Shown here: one piece after another, positions 33,918-42,861 of the stretch | Layout of the letters: each line of letters begins with the position of its first letter | How positions within the stretch are numbered: the stretch's first letter is position 1 | Assembly (NCBI RefSeq): GCF_037078405.1 | Contig: NZ_JAYMGZ010000004.1 | Coordinates: 372,001 to 436,000, forward strand | Source: Haloarcula sp. DT43 | GTDB lineage: Archaea > Halobacteriota > Halobacteria > Halobacteriales > Haloarculaceae | Direction: 5' to 3' | DNA length: 64,000 nucleotides | Made by a program: the position numbers and the translations under genes | Notes under the pieces: generated by a model | Databases searched by the model: none | The model's input: the letters and a program-made list of their open reading frames with translations, nothing else | What the model was told of the DNA's origin: nothing

Positions 33918-35165
33918 TCAGTCGTACAGCGTGTACTCGTCGGTCAGTTCGTCCACGCGGGCGCTGACCTCCGCGACGACGTCGTCGTCGTGGGGAGCGT
34001 CGACGACCTCGTAGATGAGGTCGGCGACCTCGCGGCAGGCGTCCTCGTCGAAACCACGGGTGGTGAGCCCGGGCGTGCCGGCGCGGATGCCCGAGGGGTT
34101 GAACGCCGAGCGGGTCTCGCCGGGGACGGTGTTGGCGTTGAGGACGATGCCGGCCTCTTCGAGGGCCTCCTCGACTTCCTTGCCGGTGGTGTCCGGGTGG
34201 GAGGGACGGAGGTCGGCGAGCACGAGGTGGTTGTCCGTGCCGCCCGAGACCAGGTCCAGACCGTGTTCCTGCAGTCGGTCGCCGAGAGCGACGGCGTTGT
34301 CGACGGTCTGCTGTGCGTACTCCTCGAACTCGGGGGCGAGCGCCTCGCCGAAGCCGACGGCCTTGCCGGCGACGTTGTGCATCAGCGGGCCGCCCTGGGA
34401 GCCGGGGAAGACGGCGGCGTCGATGTCGTCGGCGTACTCCTCGTCGCACATGATGATGCCGCCCCGGCCCGCGCGGATGGTCTTGTGGGTCGAGCCCGTG
34501 ACGAAGTCGACGACGCCGACGGGCGACTCGTGGACGCCGGCGGCGACGAGACCGGTGATGTGGGCGATGTCCGCGAGGTGGTAGGCGTCGACCGCGTCGG
34601 CGGTCTCCTGAATCCGCTCGAAGTCGACCTCCCGGGGGTACGCCGAGTACCCCGAGACGATGATGTCGGGCTCGAACTCCTCGGCGTGGTCGTGGAGGCC
34701 CTCGTAGTCGATGTAGCCGGTCTCCTCGTCGACCTTGTACTGTTCGACCTCGTACACCTGGCCGGCGAAGTTCGCCGGGTGACCGTGGGAGAGATGGCCG
34801 CCGTGGGTCAGGTCCAGAGAGAGAATCTTGTCGCCGGGTTCGAGCACGCCGAGGTAGACGCCCATGTTGGCCTGCGAGCCCGAATGCGGTTGGACGTTGA
34901 CGTGGTCCGCGCTCCACAGTTCCTTCGCGCGGTCGATGGCGAGTTCCTCGACGTCGTCGGCGTACTCACAGCCGCCGTAGTAGCGCTCGCCGGGGTACCC
35001 CTCGGCGTACTTGTTCGTCAGCTCGGAGCTCTGGGCCTCCATGACGGCCTCGCTGACGTGGTTCTCGCTCGCAATCATCGCTAGCGTGTCGTTTTGCCTG
35101 CCGCGCTCGCCCTCCAGGGCGTCCGCGACTGCCGGGTCCGCATCCCGTACGGTTTCGTAGCTCAT
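33918..35165 (-). CDS. glyA: Serine hydroxymethyltransferase
   Basis: 415 residues from the ATG giving MSYETVRDADPAVADAL; an earlier start adds nine residues. The PLP lysine is in VTGSTHKTIRAGRGGI, with conserved SGSQANMGVY, LDLTHGGHLSHG and IASENHVSEAV and the C-terminal GTPGLTTRGF. It converts serine and THF to glycine and methylene-THF, feeding folD. Normal length, intact, monocistronic on the minus strand; the CHAT gene diverges from it 146 bases away. Confidence 0.96.
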   Translation of the reverse strand: MSYETVRDADPAVADALEGERGRQNDTLAMIASENHVSEAVMEAQSSELTNKYAEGYPGERYYGGCEYADDVEELAIDRAKELWSADHVNVQPHSGSQANMGVYLGVLEPGDKILSLDLTHGGHLSHGHPANFAGQVYEVEQYKVDEETGYIDYEGLHDHAEEFEPDIIVSGYSAYPREVDFERIQETADAVDAYHLADIAHITGLVAAGVHESPVGVVDFVTGSTHKTIRAGRGGIIMCDEEYADDIDAAVFPGSQGGPLMHNVAGKAVGFGEALAPEFEEYAQQTVDNAVALGDRLQEHGLDLVSGGTDNHLVLADLRPSHPDTTGKEVEEALEEAGIVLNANTVPGETRSAFNPSGIRAGTPGLTTRGFDEDACREVADLIYEVVDAPHDDDVVAEVSARVDELTDEYTLYD

Positions 35166-35279
35166 ATATCCGGGTCGGGACCGGTGCGACAATAATCTAC
35201 CCTTTGCCCCGCGTGTGCGAGACGCATCACCTCGCTATTGTGGGTGCGGGGGGAGTGACGGCGGGCTGACATCCGTACG

Positions 35280-35287
35280 TATATATT
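35280..35287 (+). promoter_or_regulatory. TATA box for the CHAT-domain gene
   Basis: TATATATT is centred 28 bases upstream of the ATG at 35312, the spacing of a leaderless haloarchaeal promoter. The region between it and glyA is only about 110 bases, so glyA regulatory sites may overlap. Confidence 0.6.
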
Positions 35288-35311
35288 GGATGACGTTCCA
35301 CATGACCACAC

Positions 35312-37393
35312 ATGGTCGCCTGGGGGGTGACAGGCGAGCGGGTGGGCCGGGACAGCGGCGAGACGCCGGACTGGGACGGGAAGACGGTCGACCCGAACGC
35401 GCTGGTGTGTCAGTTGCACAGTCGGGAAGCCACGGACGGCGAGCGGTTGCCGGGACGCGTCGACGACTGTTACCGCGGGACAGTCACCGAGCTGGCGCTG
35501 CCGGCGGTTGACGCCACGGTGACCCGGGTCGACGCCGACGAGGACCCCGCCGAGGTGCCGGCGACGCTCCGGGAGGGGACGTATCTGCTGACGATGCAGG
35601 CCCGCGTCGCCGGTCGCGGCCGGGCGGTCTCGCCGGGGGTCGGTGACGAAGTCCGGATTCACGTCCGATTCGACGGGCCGGCGTCGCTCCACTCGGCCGG
35701 GGTGACCGCCGTCCTCGCGTTCGAGGAGCCGACGAGCGTCACCGTTGGGTTCGTCCGGGGAACGGACGCGGACCGACCGCGTCTGCAGGTCCCGGCGACG
35801 CCGACGGGACTCGCCACCGCGATTACGCACCTGAGCGGGGCCCACGACACGATGGCCCCGTCCCGGTCGCACCCGGATCTGCGTGGCCGGCCGCCGCTGG
35901 TCACGACCGGCGAGACGACCCGCATCCCCGAGACCGTTCGGCAGAACCGCCCCGACACCGGCATCACGCTCCGGGTGCCGCCGTGTGAGGCGGAACTGCT
36001 CGTCAGCGCGCCGCTGGCGTACTATCTCGGGGCCGACGTGGTCGTCGAGTCGCGGGACGCCGCGGTGCTGACGGCCGAGGACGCGTCGGTCAGGGTCGCC
36101 TTCGACGCGTGGCCGTCGCTACAGGAGGGCGTCGTCGCGCTGCTCCGGAAGGTGTTCTACCTCGACTGCCTGGTCAGACGCGTCGACCCGGCCGAGAGCG
36201 GGGGCCGCATCACGTCGGCGCTCTCGCTGGACCCGGATGCGGTTCGGTCGCTGTCGCCGGCCGGACGCCTCGAACGGTACGCCGAGGTTTCCGACGAGGC
36301 CGTGAACTCGATTCTGCCGGAGTGGCCCCTGTCGACGTACGTCCCCCCGGAGCCGGAACGGGTCCGCTGTCTCCCGTTCCTGCTCGACCGTCTCAGCCTC
36401 GTCTATCTGCCGGACAGCTCCCGGCTCGACCGGGACGAACTCCTCGACAGGACGCTGGCGGACGCGTATCTGAGCCGCGGGTCGGCCCAGCGCCCGCCGG
36501 TCATCGAGCCGACCCTGCGCGAGGGGCAACTACACGCCTGGCTCGCGCCGGGCACCCCAATCGACGCCTGCAAGACGCCGCCGGAGGCGTACGCGAACCG
36601 CCACCGGAGCCAGAGCCGCGACACCGACGGACAGCGAGTCGCGGTCGTCCTCAACGACGAGGAGATGGCCGAGGAGCACACGGAGGTCACGGAGATATAC
36701 CGGGCGGCGGACCTCCAGATGGACGTGCGGGTCAGCGAACTGCTGTCGGTCGAGGAACTGGCCGAGGTGTTCCGACAGCCGACGGAGTTCGTCCATTTCA
36801 TCGGCCACTGCGACGACGATGGACTGCGCTGTCCCGACGGGAACCTGGCGCTGTCCTCGCTGTCGGAGGCCCGAACGCAGACGTTCTTCCTGAACGCCTG
36901 CGGGTCCTACGAGGAAGGACTGGACCTAGTCGAACGGGGCGCGGTCGCCGGTGCAGTGACGATGACCGACGTGCTTGACAGACACGCGGCGCTTGTCGGA
37001 ACCGCCTTCGCGCGCCTGCTGAGCAACGGCTTCAGCATCCAGCGGGCGCTGGAACTCGCCCGGCGGCGGATAGTGATGTGCAAGGACTACGCGGTCGTCG
37101 GCGACGGGACCTACTCGATTGGGCCCACACCCGCGCATCCGGCGGTGGTCTGGCTCTCGGAGGGCGAGACCGGGTTCGACGTGCAGTGTACCGTCGTCGC
37201 CCCGGAGCGGCCCGGTGAGCGCTTCCGGCTGCCGTTCGAGGACAGCACGGCGCTGAACGGCGAGCAGACGAGCCATTCGCTCGACGCCGCGGAGCTGGCC
37301 GAGGCCCTGGCACAGACGTCGCTGCCGGTCATCTACGACGGCGAGTTCCACTGGTCGGACGACCTGGCCGCGCGTCTCCGGACGGATTTCTGA
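35312..37393 (+). CDS. CHAT-like caspase-family protein
   Basis: 693 residues, cytoplasmic (no signal peptide or membrane segment). The C-terminal part from about residue 440 has a CHAT-type caspase fold: FVHFIGHCDDDG with H499 as candidate catalytic His, and FFLNACGSYEEG with C530 as candidate nucleophile, followed by AGAVTMTDVLDRHAALVG and an FSIQRALELARRR helix. The first 430 residues are beta-rich and recognise no domain by eye. Known CHAT proteins act as proteases in effector or signalling roles (TPR-CHAT in type III-E CRISPR), but no CRISPR or partner gene is here. It sits 240 bases upstream of the TbsP-type gene on the same strand. The Gly usually following the catalytic His is Cys (HC). 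Confidence 0.62.
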   Translation: MVAWGVTGERVGRDSGETPDWDGKTVDPNALVCQLHSREATDGERLPGRVDDCYRGTVTELALPAVDATVTRVDADEDPAEVPATLREGTYLLTMQARVAGRGRAVSPGVGDEVRIHVRFDGPASLHSAGVTAVLAFEEPTSVTVGFVRGTDADRPRLQVPATPTGLATAITHLSGAHDTMAPSRSHPDLRGRPPLVTTGETTRIPETVRQNRPDTGITLRVPPCEAELLVSAPLAYYLGADVVVESRDAAVLTAEDASVRVAFDAWPSLQEGVVALLRKVFYLDCLVRRVDPAESGGRITSALSLDPDAVRSLSPAGRLERYAEVSDEAVNSILPEWPLSTYVPPEPERVRCLPFLLDRLSLVYLPDSSRLDRDELLDRTLADAYLSRGSAQRPPVIEPTLREGQLHAWLAPGTPIDACKTPPEAYANRHRSQSRDTDGQRVAVVLNDEEMAEEHTEVTEIYRAADLQMDVRVSELLSVEELAEVFRQPTEFVHFIGHCDDDGLRCPDGNLALSSLSEARTQTFFLNACGSYEEGLDLVERGAVAGAVTMTDVLDRHAALVGTAFARLLSNGFSIQRALELARRRIVMCKDYAVVGDGTYSIGPTPAHPAVVWLSEGETGFDVQCTVVAPERPGERFRLPFEDSTALNGEQTSHSLDAAELAEALAQTSLPVIYDGEFHWSDDLAARLRTDF

Positions 37394-37593
37394 CGCGTCG
37401 CCGTCGCGTTCCGGTGTGGAAGTGTCGCTCCCGGCGACCGATTCGGCCGTCGTCGGGCGACGCTGGCGAACACAGCGGGGTGTCAAGCCCGCCCGTTCGA
37501 GGACTTCTGTTAGAACGGGTGAACAATATTTTATCGCCGCTCGACGGTGGGTGTTGTCGGATTCCCGGCGAAATCAACACTACTTGGTCGGTA

Positions 37594-37632
37594 AAATTAA
37601 ATATGCTAATACACTATATCCGTCCAACGGAC
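37594..37632 (+). promoter_or_regulatory. Promoter/operator region of the TbsP-type gene
   Basis: AAATTAAATATGCTAAT and CACTATATCC form an AT-rich core (37594-37620), and immediately before the ATG is the inverted repeat GTCC-AAC-GGAC (37622-37632). An operator at the start codon would suit autoregulation; this is inference. The preceding 37394-37593 stretch holds no gene. Confidence 0.4.
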
Positions 37633-37633
37633 A

Positions 37634-38452
37634 ATGACTGAAAATCTCCTACAGGACGACGTCGGCTCTATGTTGACCGCAGTGTTCGGGTCGACAGACG
37701 AGCCGGTGTACGTCGTGAACCCCTCGCGACGGAGCATTTCAGAGCTCGTGTCGACACTCGACGCCGACTCGGATGCCCCCGAGGTCCGCCTGCTGGCCGA
37801 CGAGCGCGCGCTGAAAGACGTCATGGACGACTTCCTCGTGGCGAGCACCGCCGCCGACCTCGTCGACGAGGGGCGGCTCGCGATGCGGCTGTTGGACGAC
37901 GTGCCGAACCACTCGGTCGCGGTGACCGCCGACACGGTGTACGCGCTGGTCACGATAAGCGACACTGTCGGCGGTCTCGGCACCGACGACGCGGAGTTCG
38001 TCGAGAACGCCTACGACTACTACGAGTCCAGCTGGGCGGACGCCGACGAGTACTCGCTCCGGACGCCGCCGCTCGACCGCGTCCGGAGCACGCTGGAATC
38101 GGACATCGGCTCGGAGACCGCGTCGGACTTCGACGAGGTCCTGAACTCGCTGTCGACGGCCCGCGGCGACGGCGACGGGCTGGACGAAGTCACCATCAGC
38201 CTACTCGTGGCCGCACGGAACGGCGAACTGCTGTACGACATCAGCAAGTGGGGCGAGGACGTCGGGCTGGCGAGCAAGGCGACGTTCTCCCGGACGAAGA
38301 CGAAACTGGAGGACATGAACCTCATCGACACCGAGAAGGTCCCGATAGACGTGGGCCGGCCGCGACTCCGCCTGATGCTCGGGGACGAGCGGCTCAAGGA
38401 GGCCGAGCCGGACGAACTGGCCGCCGTGGCACAGTCGCTTCTCGCCGCGTAG
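37634..38452 (+). CDS. tbsP: Transcriptional regulator TbsP (DUF5821 family)
   Basis: 272 residues matching the haloarchaeal DUF5821/TbsP family: N-terminal LLQDDVGSMLTAVFGSTDEP, a PSRRSISELVSTLD segment, and the C-terminal winged helix (WGEDVGLASKATFSRTKTKLEDMNLIDTEKVP) that closes with GRPRLRLMLGDERL. In Haloferax TbsP acts with TrmB in control of gluconeogenic gene expression. The gene lies between the CHAT-type gene and the YcaO gene, all on the same strand, 31 bases ahead of YcaO. Whether it regulates these neighbours is unknown. Confidence 0.82.
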   Translation: MTENLLQDDVGSMLTAVFGSTDEPVYVVNPSRRSISELVSTLDADSDAPEVRLLADERALKDVMDDFLVASTAADLVDEGRLAMRLLDDVPNHSVAVTADTVYALVTISDTVGGLGTDDAEFVENAYDYYESSWADADEYSLRTPPLDRVRSTLESDIGSETASDFDEVLNSLSTARGDGDGLDEVTISLLVAARNGELLYDISKWGEDVGLASKATFSRTKTKLEDMNLIDTEKVPIDVGRPRLRLMLGDERLKEAEPDELAAVAQSLLAA

Positions 38453-38483
38453 GTTTTTCAGGCTCCACCGCGAGGGCTTGGGC

Positions 38484-40193
38484 ATGCGAACTGTCGAAGT
38501 CGTCGGGCGTGGACCGGCCGTCGACGCACTCACAGCGTTTCTCGCCGATATCGACGTCTCAGTATCACAGCCGTCGACGCCGACCGATTCTGGCGGCGAC
38601 CTCGCCGTCGTCGTCGACACCGTCGGCTCCGAGCGGTTCGGAACGTGGAACGACCGGCTGCGAGACGCCGGGACGCCCTGGGTGGCCGTCGAACTGGGCG
38701 GCGTCGGCGGCGTCCCGGTGTCCGATGCCGCCATCAGCGGCTTCGGGCCCGAGACGGGCTGTTTCGACTGTCTGCGGTCGCGGGTCGAGGCGACGGTCGA
38801 GGACACCGAGGCGCTCGCGGAGGCCCCGTCGGCGGCCACCCAGCGGTTCGCGGGAGCGCTGGCCGGCCGGCTTGTGACACAGTTCCTCGACGGCGGGGGC
38901 ACCCTCCTCGGGACCGTCACGGAGCTACCACACACCCAGCGGCGGTTCCTCCCGGTCCCGGGCTGTGACTGCGGCGAGCCGCCGAGCCGAACGCTCGGTG
39001 ACGGCCGCCGGACGGCCCCCGACGGCGAGGCGCTGTCGCGGGCGGAACTCGGGCTCGACGAACGGGTCGGCATCGCCACGGAGGTCGGCGAGGTCGCATC
39101 GTTCCCGGCCCCCTACTACCTGTCGACGCTCGCAGACACCGCCGGCTTCAGCGACGTGTCGGCCGCCGCCAAGGCCGCTGGCGTCGCCGTCGACTGGGAC
39201 ACGGCGTTCATGAAAGCGCTGGGCGAGAACTACGAGCGGTACGCGGCCGGAGTCTACCGCCAACGGAGTTTCCAGCAGGGACCCGTCGCCGACGTCCCGG
39301 ACGCCGTCGGGCCGGACTCGTTCGTCAGGGACGAAGCCGAGTGGGAACCGTCCACAGAACTGCCCTGGGTGCCGGCCGAGGCGTTGCTGACCGACGAACG
39401 GCGGTCGCTCCCGGCCGAGACCGTCCACTATCCGCCGCCGTCGAACGCCGTCAGGCCGGCGACGACGACCGGGCTGGGGCTGGGCAACACCGTCACGGAG
39501 GCGCTGCTGACCGGGCTGTACGAGGTCGTCGAGCGCGACGCGGCGATGCTGTCGTGGTACTCGACGTTCGAGCCGCTCCGGGTCACCGTCGACGACCACG
39601 ACCGATACGAGACGCTCCGGCGGCGCGCCACGTCCGAGGGGCTCGACGTGACGGCGCTGCTGTTGACACAGGACGTCGACGTGCCGGTCGTCACCGTCGC
39701 GCTGGAACGGGACGAGTGGCCCCGATTCGCGCTCGGCACCGACGCGGACCTGGACCCGGGTGCCGCCGCTGCCGGCGCGCTGGAGGAGGCGCTCCAAAAC
39801 TGGATGGAACTCGACGGGATGGGGCCGGAGGCGGCCATGGACGCACAGGGGGCCATCGGGCGCTACGCCGAATCGCCCGGCGAGGCAGCCGACCTGACGG
39901 CGGCCGAGACGGCGGTCCCGCTGGACTCGCTCGGTCCCGACGCGGACCGCTCCGGCGAGGCGGAACTGGAGGCGCTGTGTGACCGGGCCGCCGACGCGGG
40001 GCTCAGGCCGTACGCGGCGCGGCTGACGACGTGCGACCTCGAACAACTGGGGTTCGAGGCGGTCCGCGTCGTCTGTCCGTCGGCCCAGCCGCTGTTCTTC
40101 GGTGATTCGTTCTTCGGCGAGCGCGCCGAGGCGGTGCCGGCCGACCTGGGTTTCGAGCCGCGACTCGACCGGGCCCACCACCCGTTCCCGTAG
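38484..40193 (+). CDS. YcaO-family cyclodehydratase/thioamidation-type protein with zinc-bearing N-terminal domain
   Basis: 569 residues from the ATG (a TTG two codons earlier is unlikely). The N-terminal 200 residues resemble the E1-like/ocin-ThiF-like domain that binds leader peptides, with a likely zinc site of C93, C96 (GCFDCLRS) and C161, C163 (PGCDCGEP). The YcaO domain then shows ATP-binding motifs GENYERYAAG, LGLGNTVTEALLTGLYEVVE and TDADLDPGAAAAGALEEALQ, and ends HHPFP, a Pro-rich tail typical of active cyclodehydratases. YcaO proteins activate amide backbones with ATP. No methyl-CoM reductase (a known archaeal substrate) is in the window. The substrate is unknown. Confidence 0.85.
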   Translation: MRTVEVVGRGPAVDALTAFLADIDVSVSQPSTPTDSGGDLAVVVDTVGSERFGTWNDRLRDAGTPWVAVELGGVGGVPVSDAAISGFGPETGCFDCLRSRVEATVEDTEALAEAPSAATQRFAGALAGRLVTQFLDGGGTLLGTVTELPHTQRRFLPVPGCDCGEPPSRTLGDGRRTAPDGEALSRAELGLDERVGIATEVGEVASFPAPYYLSTLADTAGFSDVSAAAKAAGVAVDWDTAFMKALGENYERYAAGVYRQRSFQQGPVADVPDAVGPDSFVRDEAEWEPSTELPWVPAEALLTDERRSLPAETVHYPPPSNAVRPATTTGLGLGNTVTEALLTGLYEVVERDAAMLSWYSTFEPLRVTVDDHDRYETLRRRATSEGLDVTALLLTQDVDVPVVTVALERDEWPRFALGTDADLDPGAAAAGALEEALQNWMELDGMGPEAAMDAQGAIGRYAESPGEAADLTAAETAVPLDSLGPDADRSGEAELEALCDRAADAGLRPYAARLTTCDLEQLGFEAVRVVCPSAQPLFFGDSFFGERAEAVPADLGFEPRLDRAHHPFP

Positions 40194-40206
40194 GAGCGCC
40201 GCGGGG

Positions 40207-41355
40207 TCAGATACCGAACGTCGCCCGCAGCATGTCCCGCGTGCCCGGCCCGAGCCCGACCGCGGTGACGGCGATGAGCAACAGGAGCGCGTACCGCGGG
40301 CTGTCGTCGATGAACTCCCGGTTGAACAGCGAGACGACCAGCGAGGCGACGGCGAGCTTGACGACCAGGAACGGCCAGGACGTGCCGATAGCGGCCGAGA
40401 GGCCGGCCGGCTGCAGCGACTCGGTGGCCGCGATGATGAACTCGTTGGCCGGGTGTTTCGGGTAGTACGTCAGCGGGACGTTGAGCGCGTCGAGCCAGTC
40501 GGCCAGCAGGACGTTGGCGACGCCGTCGATGGCGTGGCCCCAGATGACCAGCAGGCCGATGTAGCCGGTCCCGTCGTTTATCGCCGGGCGATAGGACTCG
40601 AACAGGCGGTACAGCCCGTAAGACAGGACCGAGGCCAGCCCGACGGTCGTGGCGAGGACCGACGGGTACAGGGTCGCGTACTCGCGCGTCAGCGCGACGA
40701 ACGTGAGATAGATGAGCGTCACGAGGACGAACGCGCTGCCGACAGCGCCGGTCGTCCGGTAGTAGCTGTCGACGACCCCGCGCTGGTCGAGGTCCACGCA
40801 GACGACGAGGACGAGCAGCGTCAGCAGGAACACCGTGCCGTAGATGACGGGGCTGATGATGAGCGAACTCAGCGGGTACTCGACGATGGGCGTGACGCCG
40901 GCGTCGACCGCGCGGTCGGTCGCGTCCTCGACGGTCCGCAACGCGCCGCCCAGCAGCATGAACGGGACGAACGCGAAGTAGAGCTTCGGGTCCTCGGCGA
41001 TGTCGAGCCGTTCGAGGAGGTAGTAGACGCCGACGAGCATGTACACCAGAATCAGCATGTAGCCGACCTCGGAGACGATGGTGTACCCCGGCTCGGCGAC
41101 GAGCCGTCCCTCCTGGATGGCCGCCGCACAGCCCTCGTACAGTGGCTGTGGCCCGGACGCGGTCATCTCCGCACAGCTGGCCGCCTTGGCGTCCGCGTAC
41201 ACCGGTCCCCAGAAATACCGCCAGAGGAACCGGTCCCAGACGGCCTGCGGCGCGGCGGTGACGGCTCCGGCCGCGACGGCGAGAATTGCGACGAGAGAGC
41301 CCACCCAGAGCTGACCGGGCCCGAAGTCATCGACGGCTCGCTCGAACGTTTCCAT
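40207..41355 (-). CDS. DUF63 family membrane protein
   Basis: 382 residues with nine or ten predicted membrane segments. The order of segments WRYFWGPVYADAKA, the EVGYMLILVYMLVGVYYLLE segment, MLLGGALRTVEDATD, the amphipathic AVDAGVTPIVEYPLSSLIISP and GHAIDGVANVL matches the archaeal DUF63 family. The function is unknown; the conserved charged residues in membrane loops suggest an integral-membrane enzyme or transporter. It converges with YcaO, 13 bases apart. Confidence 0.85.
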   Translation of the reverse strand: METFERAVDDFGPGQLWVGSLVAILAVAAGAVTAAPQAVWDRFLWRYFWGPVYADAKAASCAEMTASGPQPLYEGCAAAIQEGRLVAEPGYTIVSEVGYMLILVYMLVGVYYLLERLDIAEDPKLYFAFVPFMLLGGALRTVEDATDRAVDAGVTPIVEYPLSSLIISPVIYGTVFLLTLLVLVVCVDLDQRGVVDSYYRTTGAVGSAFVLVTLIYLTFVALTREYATLYPSVLATTVGLASVLSYGLYRLFESYRPAINDGTGYIGLLVIWGHAIDGVANVLLADWLDALNVPLTYYPKHPANEFIIAATESLQPAGLSAAIGTSWPFLVVKLAVASLVVSLFNREFIDDSPRYALLLLIAVTAVGLGPGTRDMLRATFGI

Positions 41356-41448
41356 GGCCGAGTGACCGGTGGCAGGCGGTTTTAGCGTTCCGGTCGCGTC
41401 TGCGCGGCCCGGACTCGCGTGGCCCGCTCGGCGGGGTCGAAGACCGGC

Positions 41449-42288
41449 TCAGTCCCGGGCGAGCGCCTCGTTGCCCGCCGCTACGAGGGCCTCGTGTGCC
41501 TCGCCGTTGGAGGCGACGACCGAATCGCTGTCGTGGCTCCAGGGCTCGCCGTCGAGGTCGGTGACCGTGCCGCCGGCCCGACGGACCATGTGGACGCCGG
41601 CGAGCGTGTCCCAGGGGTTCATCGGGCGCGTGCACGCGAGGCCTTCGAGTGCCCCGTCGGCGACGTGGGCGAGCGTGGCCTGGAACGACCCCAGACGGCG
41701 GATGTCGCCGAAGCGGTCGCCGATAGCACCACACAGCCGGCCGAACTCGGCCCTGGCGTCGCGGTCCCACCAGCCGACCGGGGCGACGGCGAACGTCTCC
41801 GGGTCGGTCCGGCCGCTCACCGAGAGTCCGGTCCCGTCCCGCGTCGCGCTCTCGGGGCCGACGGCGTAGAGGTCACCATAGGAGGGCAGGTAGGTCACCG
41901 AAGCGACCGGGTCGCCGTCGACGACCGCACAGACGCTCGTCGCCCACAGACGCATCCCACGGACGTAGTTCGCGGTCCCGTCGATAGGGTCGATGACCCA
42001 CGCCGCGCCGTTCTCGGGGACGCTGTCGACCGCTTCGGCGTCGCGGTCGCTCTCCGGGCCGGCGACTATCGAGAGTTCTTCCTCACAGAGGAACCCGTCG
42101 TCGGGGAACGCCTCCCGGATCGTCGCGACGACTTGTCGCTGGGCGTCGCGGTCGGTTTCCGTGACGAGGTCGTTCTTGTTGGCCTTCGACTCGACGCTGA
42201 GGCTGCCACGGAACTGCTCGCGGGCCACGACACCGCCGGCGCGAGCCGCCCGTTCGGCGACCGCCGCCCGGTGGCTTGCATCAGTCAT
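41449..42288 (-). CDS. Inositol monophosphatase/fructose-1,6-bisphosphatase family
   Basis: 279 residues from the ATG giving MTDASHRAAVAERAARAGG; nine residues further upstream are unlikely. The metal-binding motifs are present: LVTETDRDAQRQVV, CEEELS, WVIDPIDGTANYVRG and NPWDTLAGVHMVRRAGG. Members hydrolyse myo-inositol-1-phosphate or sugar bisphosphates; the substrate is not readable here. Downstream is DUF63 with a 93-base gap. Confidence 0.92.
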   Translation of the reverse strand: MTDASHRAAVAERAARAGGVVAREQFRGSLSVESKANKNDLVTETDRDAQRQVVATIREAFPDDGFLCEEELSIVAGPESDRDAEAVDSVPENGAAWVIDPIDGTANYVRGMRLWATSVCAVVDGDPVASVTYLPSYGDLYAVGPESATRDGTGLSVSGRTDPETFAVAPVGWWDRDARAEFGRLCGAIGDRFGDIRRLGSFQATLAHVADGALEGLACTRPMNPWDTLAGVHMVRRAGGTVTDLDGEPWSHDSDSVVASNGEAHEALVAAGNEALARD

Positions 42289-42360
42289 ACCTGTGGCTGG
42301 ACTGGCCTCGTTCAAACCACCTCGGCTTCCAGCAAAACAGGGCCCTCGACCGGCGACGAC

Positions 42361-42561
42361 TCAGTCGTCTTCGACGGCCTCGTCGACGGCCTCCAGAATA
42401 GCCTCGGCGATGTCCCGTGCCTCGTCGGGCGTGTACAGGACCTGGTTCCCCAGCGATTGCTCGATGCGGACGTAGCCGTCGTCGTCCTCGATTGAGAAAA
42501 ACGCCGTGTTCTCCAGCGGCGGCACGCGCAGGCTGGCCCCCTCGGACTGGTCTGTAGCCAT
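42361..42561 (-). CDS. Small acidic protein of 66 residues, unknown function
   Basis: 66 residues: SEGASLRVPPLENTAFFSIE, a beta hairpin (DDGYVRIEQSLGNQVLYTP) and a C-terminal acidic helix (DEARDIAEAILEAVDEAVED). The pattern suggests a small alpha/beta domain. TATA-like GATTTAAATC at 42584-42593 is 27 bases upstream. It ends 72 bases before the phosphatase start, on the same strand, and may be co-transcribed with it. Confidence 0.7.
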   Translation of the reverse strand: MATDQSEGASLRVPPLENTAFFSIEDDDGYVRIEQSLGNQVLYTPDEARDIAEAILEAVDEAVEDD

Positions 42562-42583
42562 GTTACCACGTAACGCATGTATC

Positions 42584-42593
42584 GATTTAAATC
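42584..42593 (-). promoter_or_regulatory. Palindromic TATA box for the 66-residue protein gene
   Basis: GATTTAAATC, a perfect palindrome, is centred about 27 bases upstream of the ATG at 42561, as expected for a leaderless transcript. Confidence 0.5.
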
Positions 42594-42652
42594 TACGGCT
42601 CGGGGCGGGAGAACCGGGCCGCGTTTCAATAATTGATAACTGGACCCAAACG

Positions 42653-42660
42653 GATTATAC
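42653..42660 (+). promoter_or_regulatory. TATA box for the 59-residue membrane protein gene
   Basis: GATTATAC is centred 26 bases before the ATG at 42682; the divergent gene's TATA box is 60 bases away, so this is a compact divergent promoter pair. Confidence 0.5.
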
Positions 42661-42681
42661 TACCCCCGGAAATGTGTACAT

Positions 42682-42861
42682 ATGGCTTCGATACGTGGGG
42701 CGTTCCGGTTCAGCAAGAACGTCGCGGTTATCATGCTTTTGGGGGCCGTCTACGTCCTCGGACTGAGCGTGAAGACTGTCGCCAGTGCATCGTCGAGTCG
42801 CCTGCCGCGGCTACACGCTCTCGGCGACGAAATCCGAAACCGACTCCGCCGGCCGGCGTGA
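42682..42861 (+). CDS. Single-TM small protein, 59 residues
   Basis: ATG at 42682 to TGA at 42861. Basic N-terminus MASIRGAFRFSKN, one hydrophobic segment VAVIMLLGAVYVLGLSVKTV, and a basic C-terminal helix (IRNRLRRPA). This is a typical small haloarchaeal membrane protein arrangement with N-terminal helix and basic flanks. Its TATA-to-start spacing supports expression. Partners and function are unknown; a role as a small stress or envelope protein would be speculation. Confidence 0.6.
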   Translation: MASIRGAFRFSKNVAVIMLLGAVYVLGLSVKTVASASSSRLPRLHALGDEIRNRLRRPA

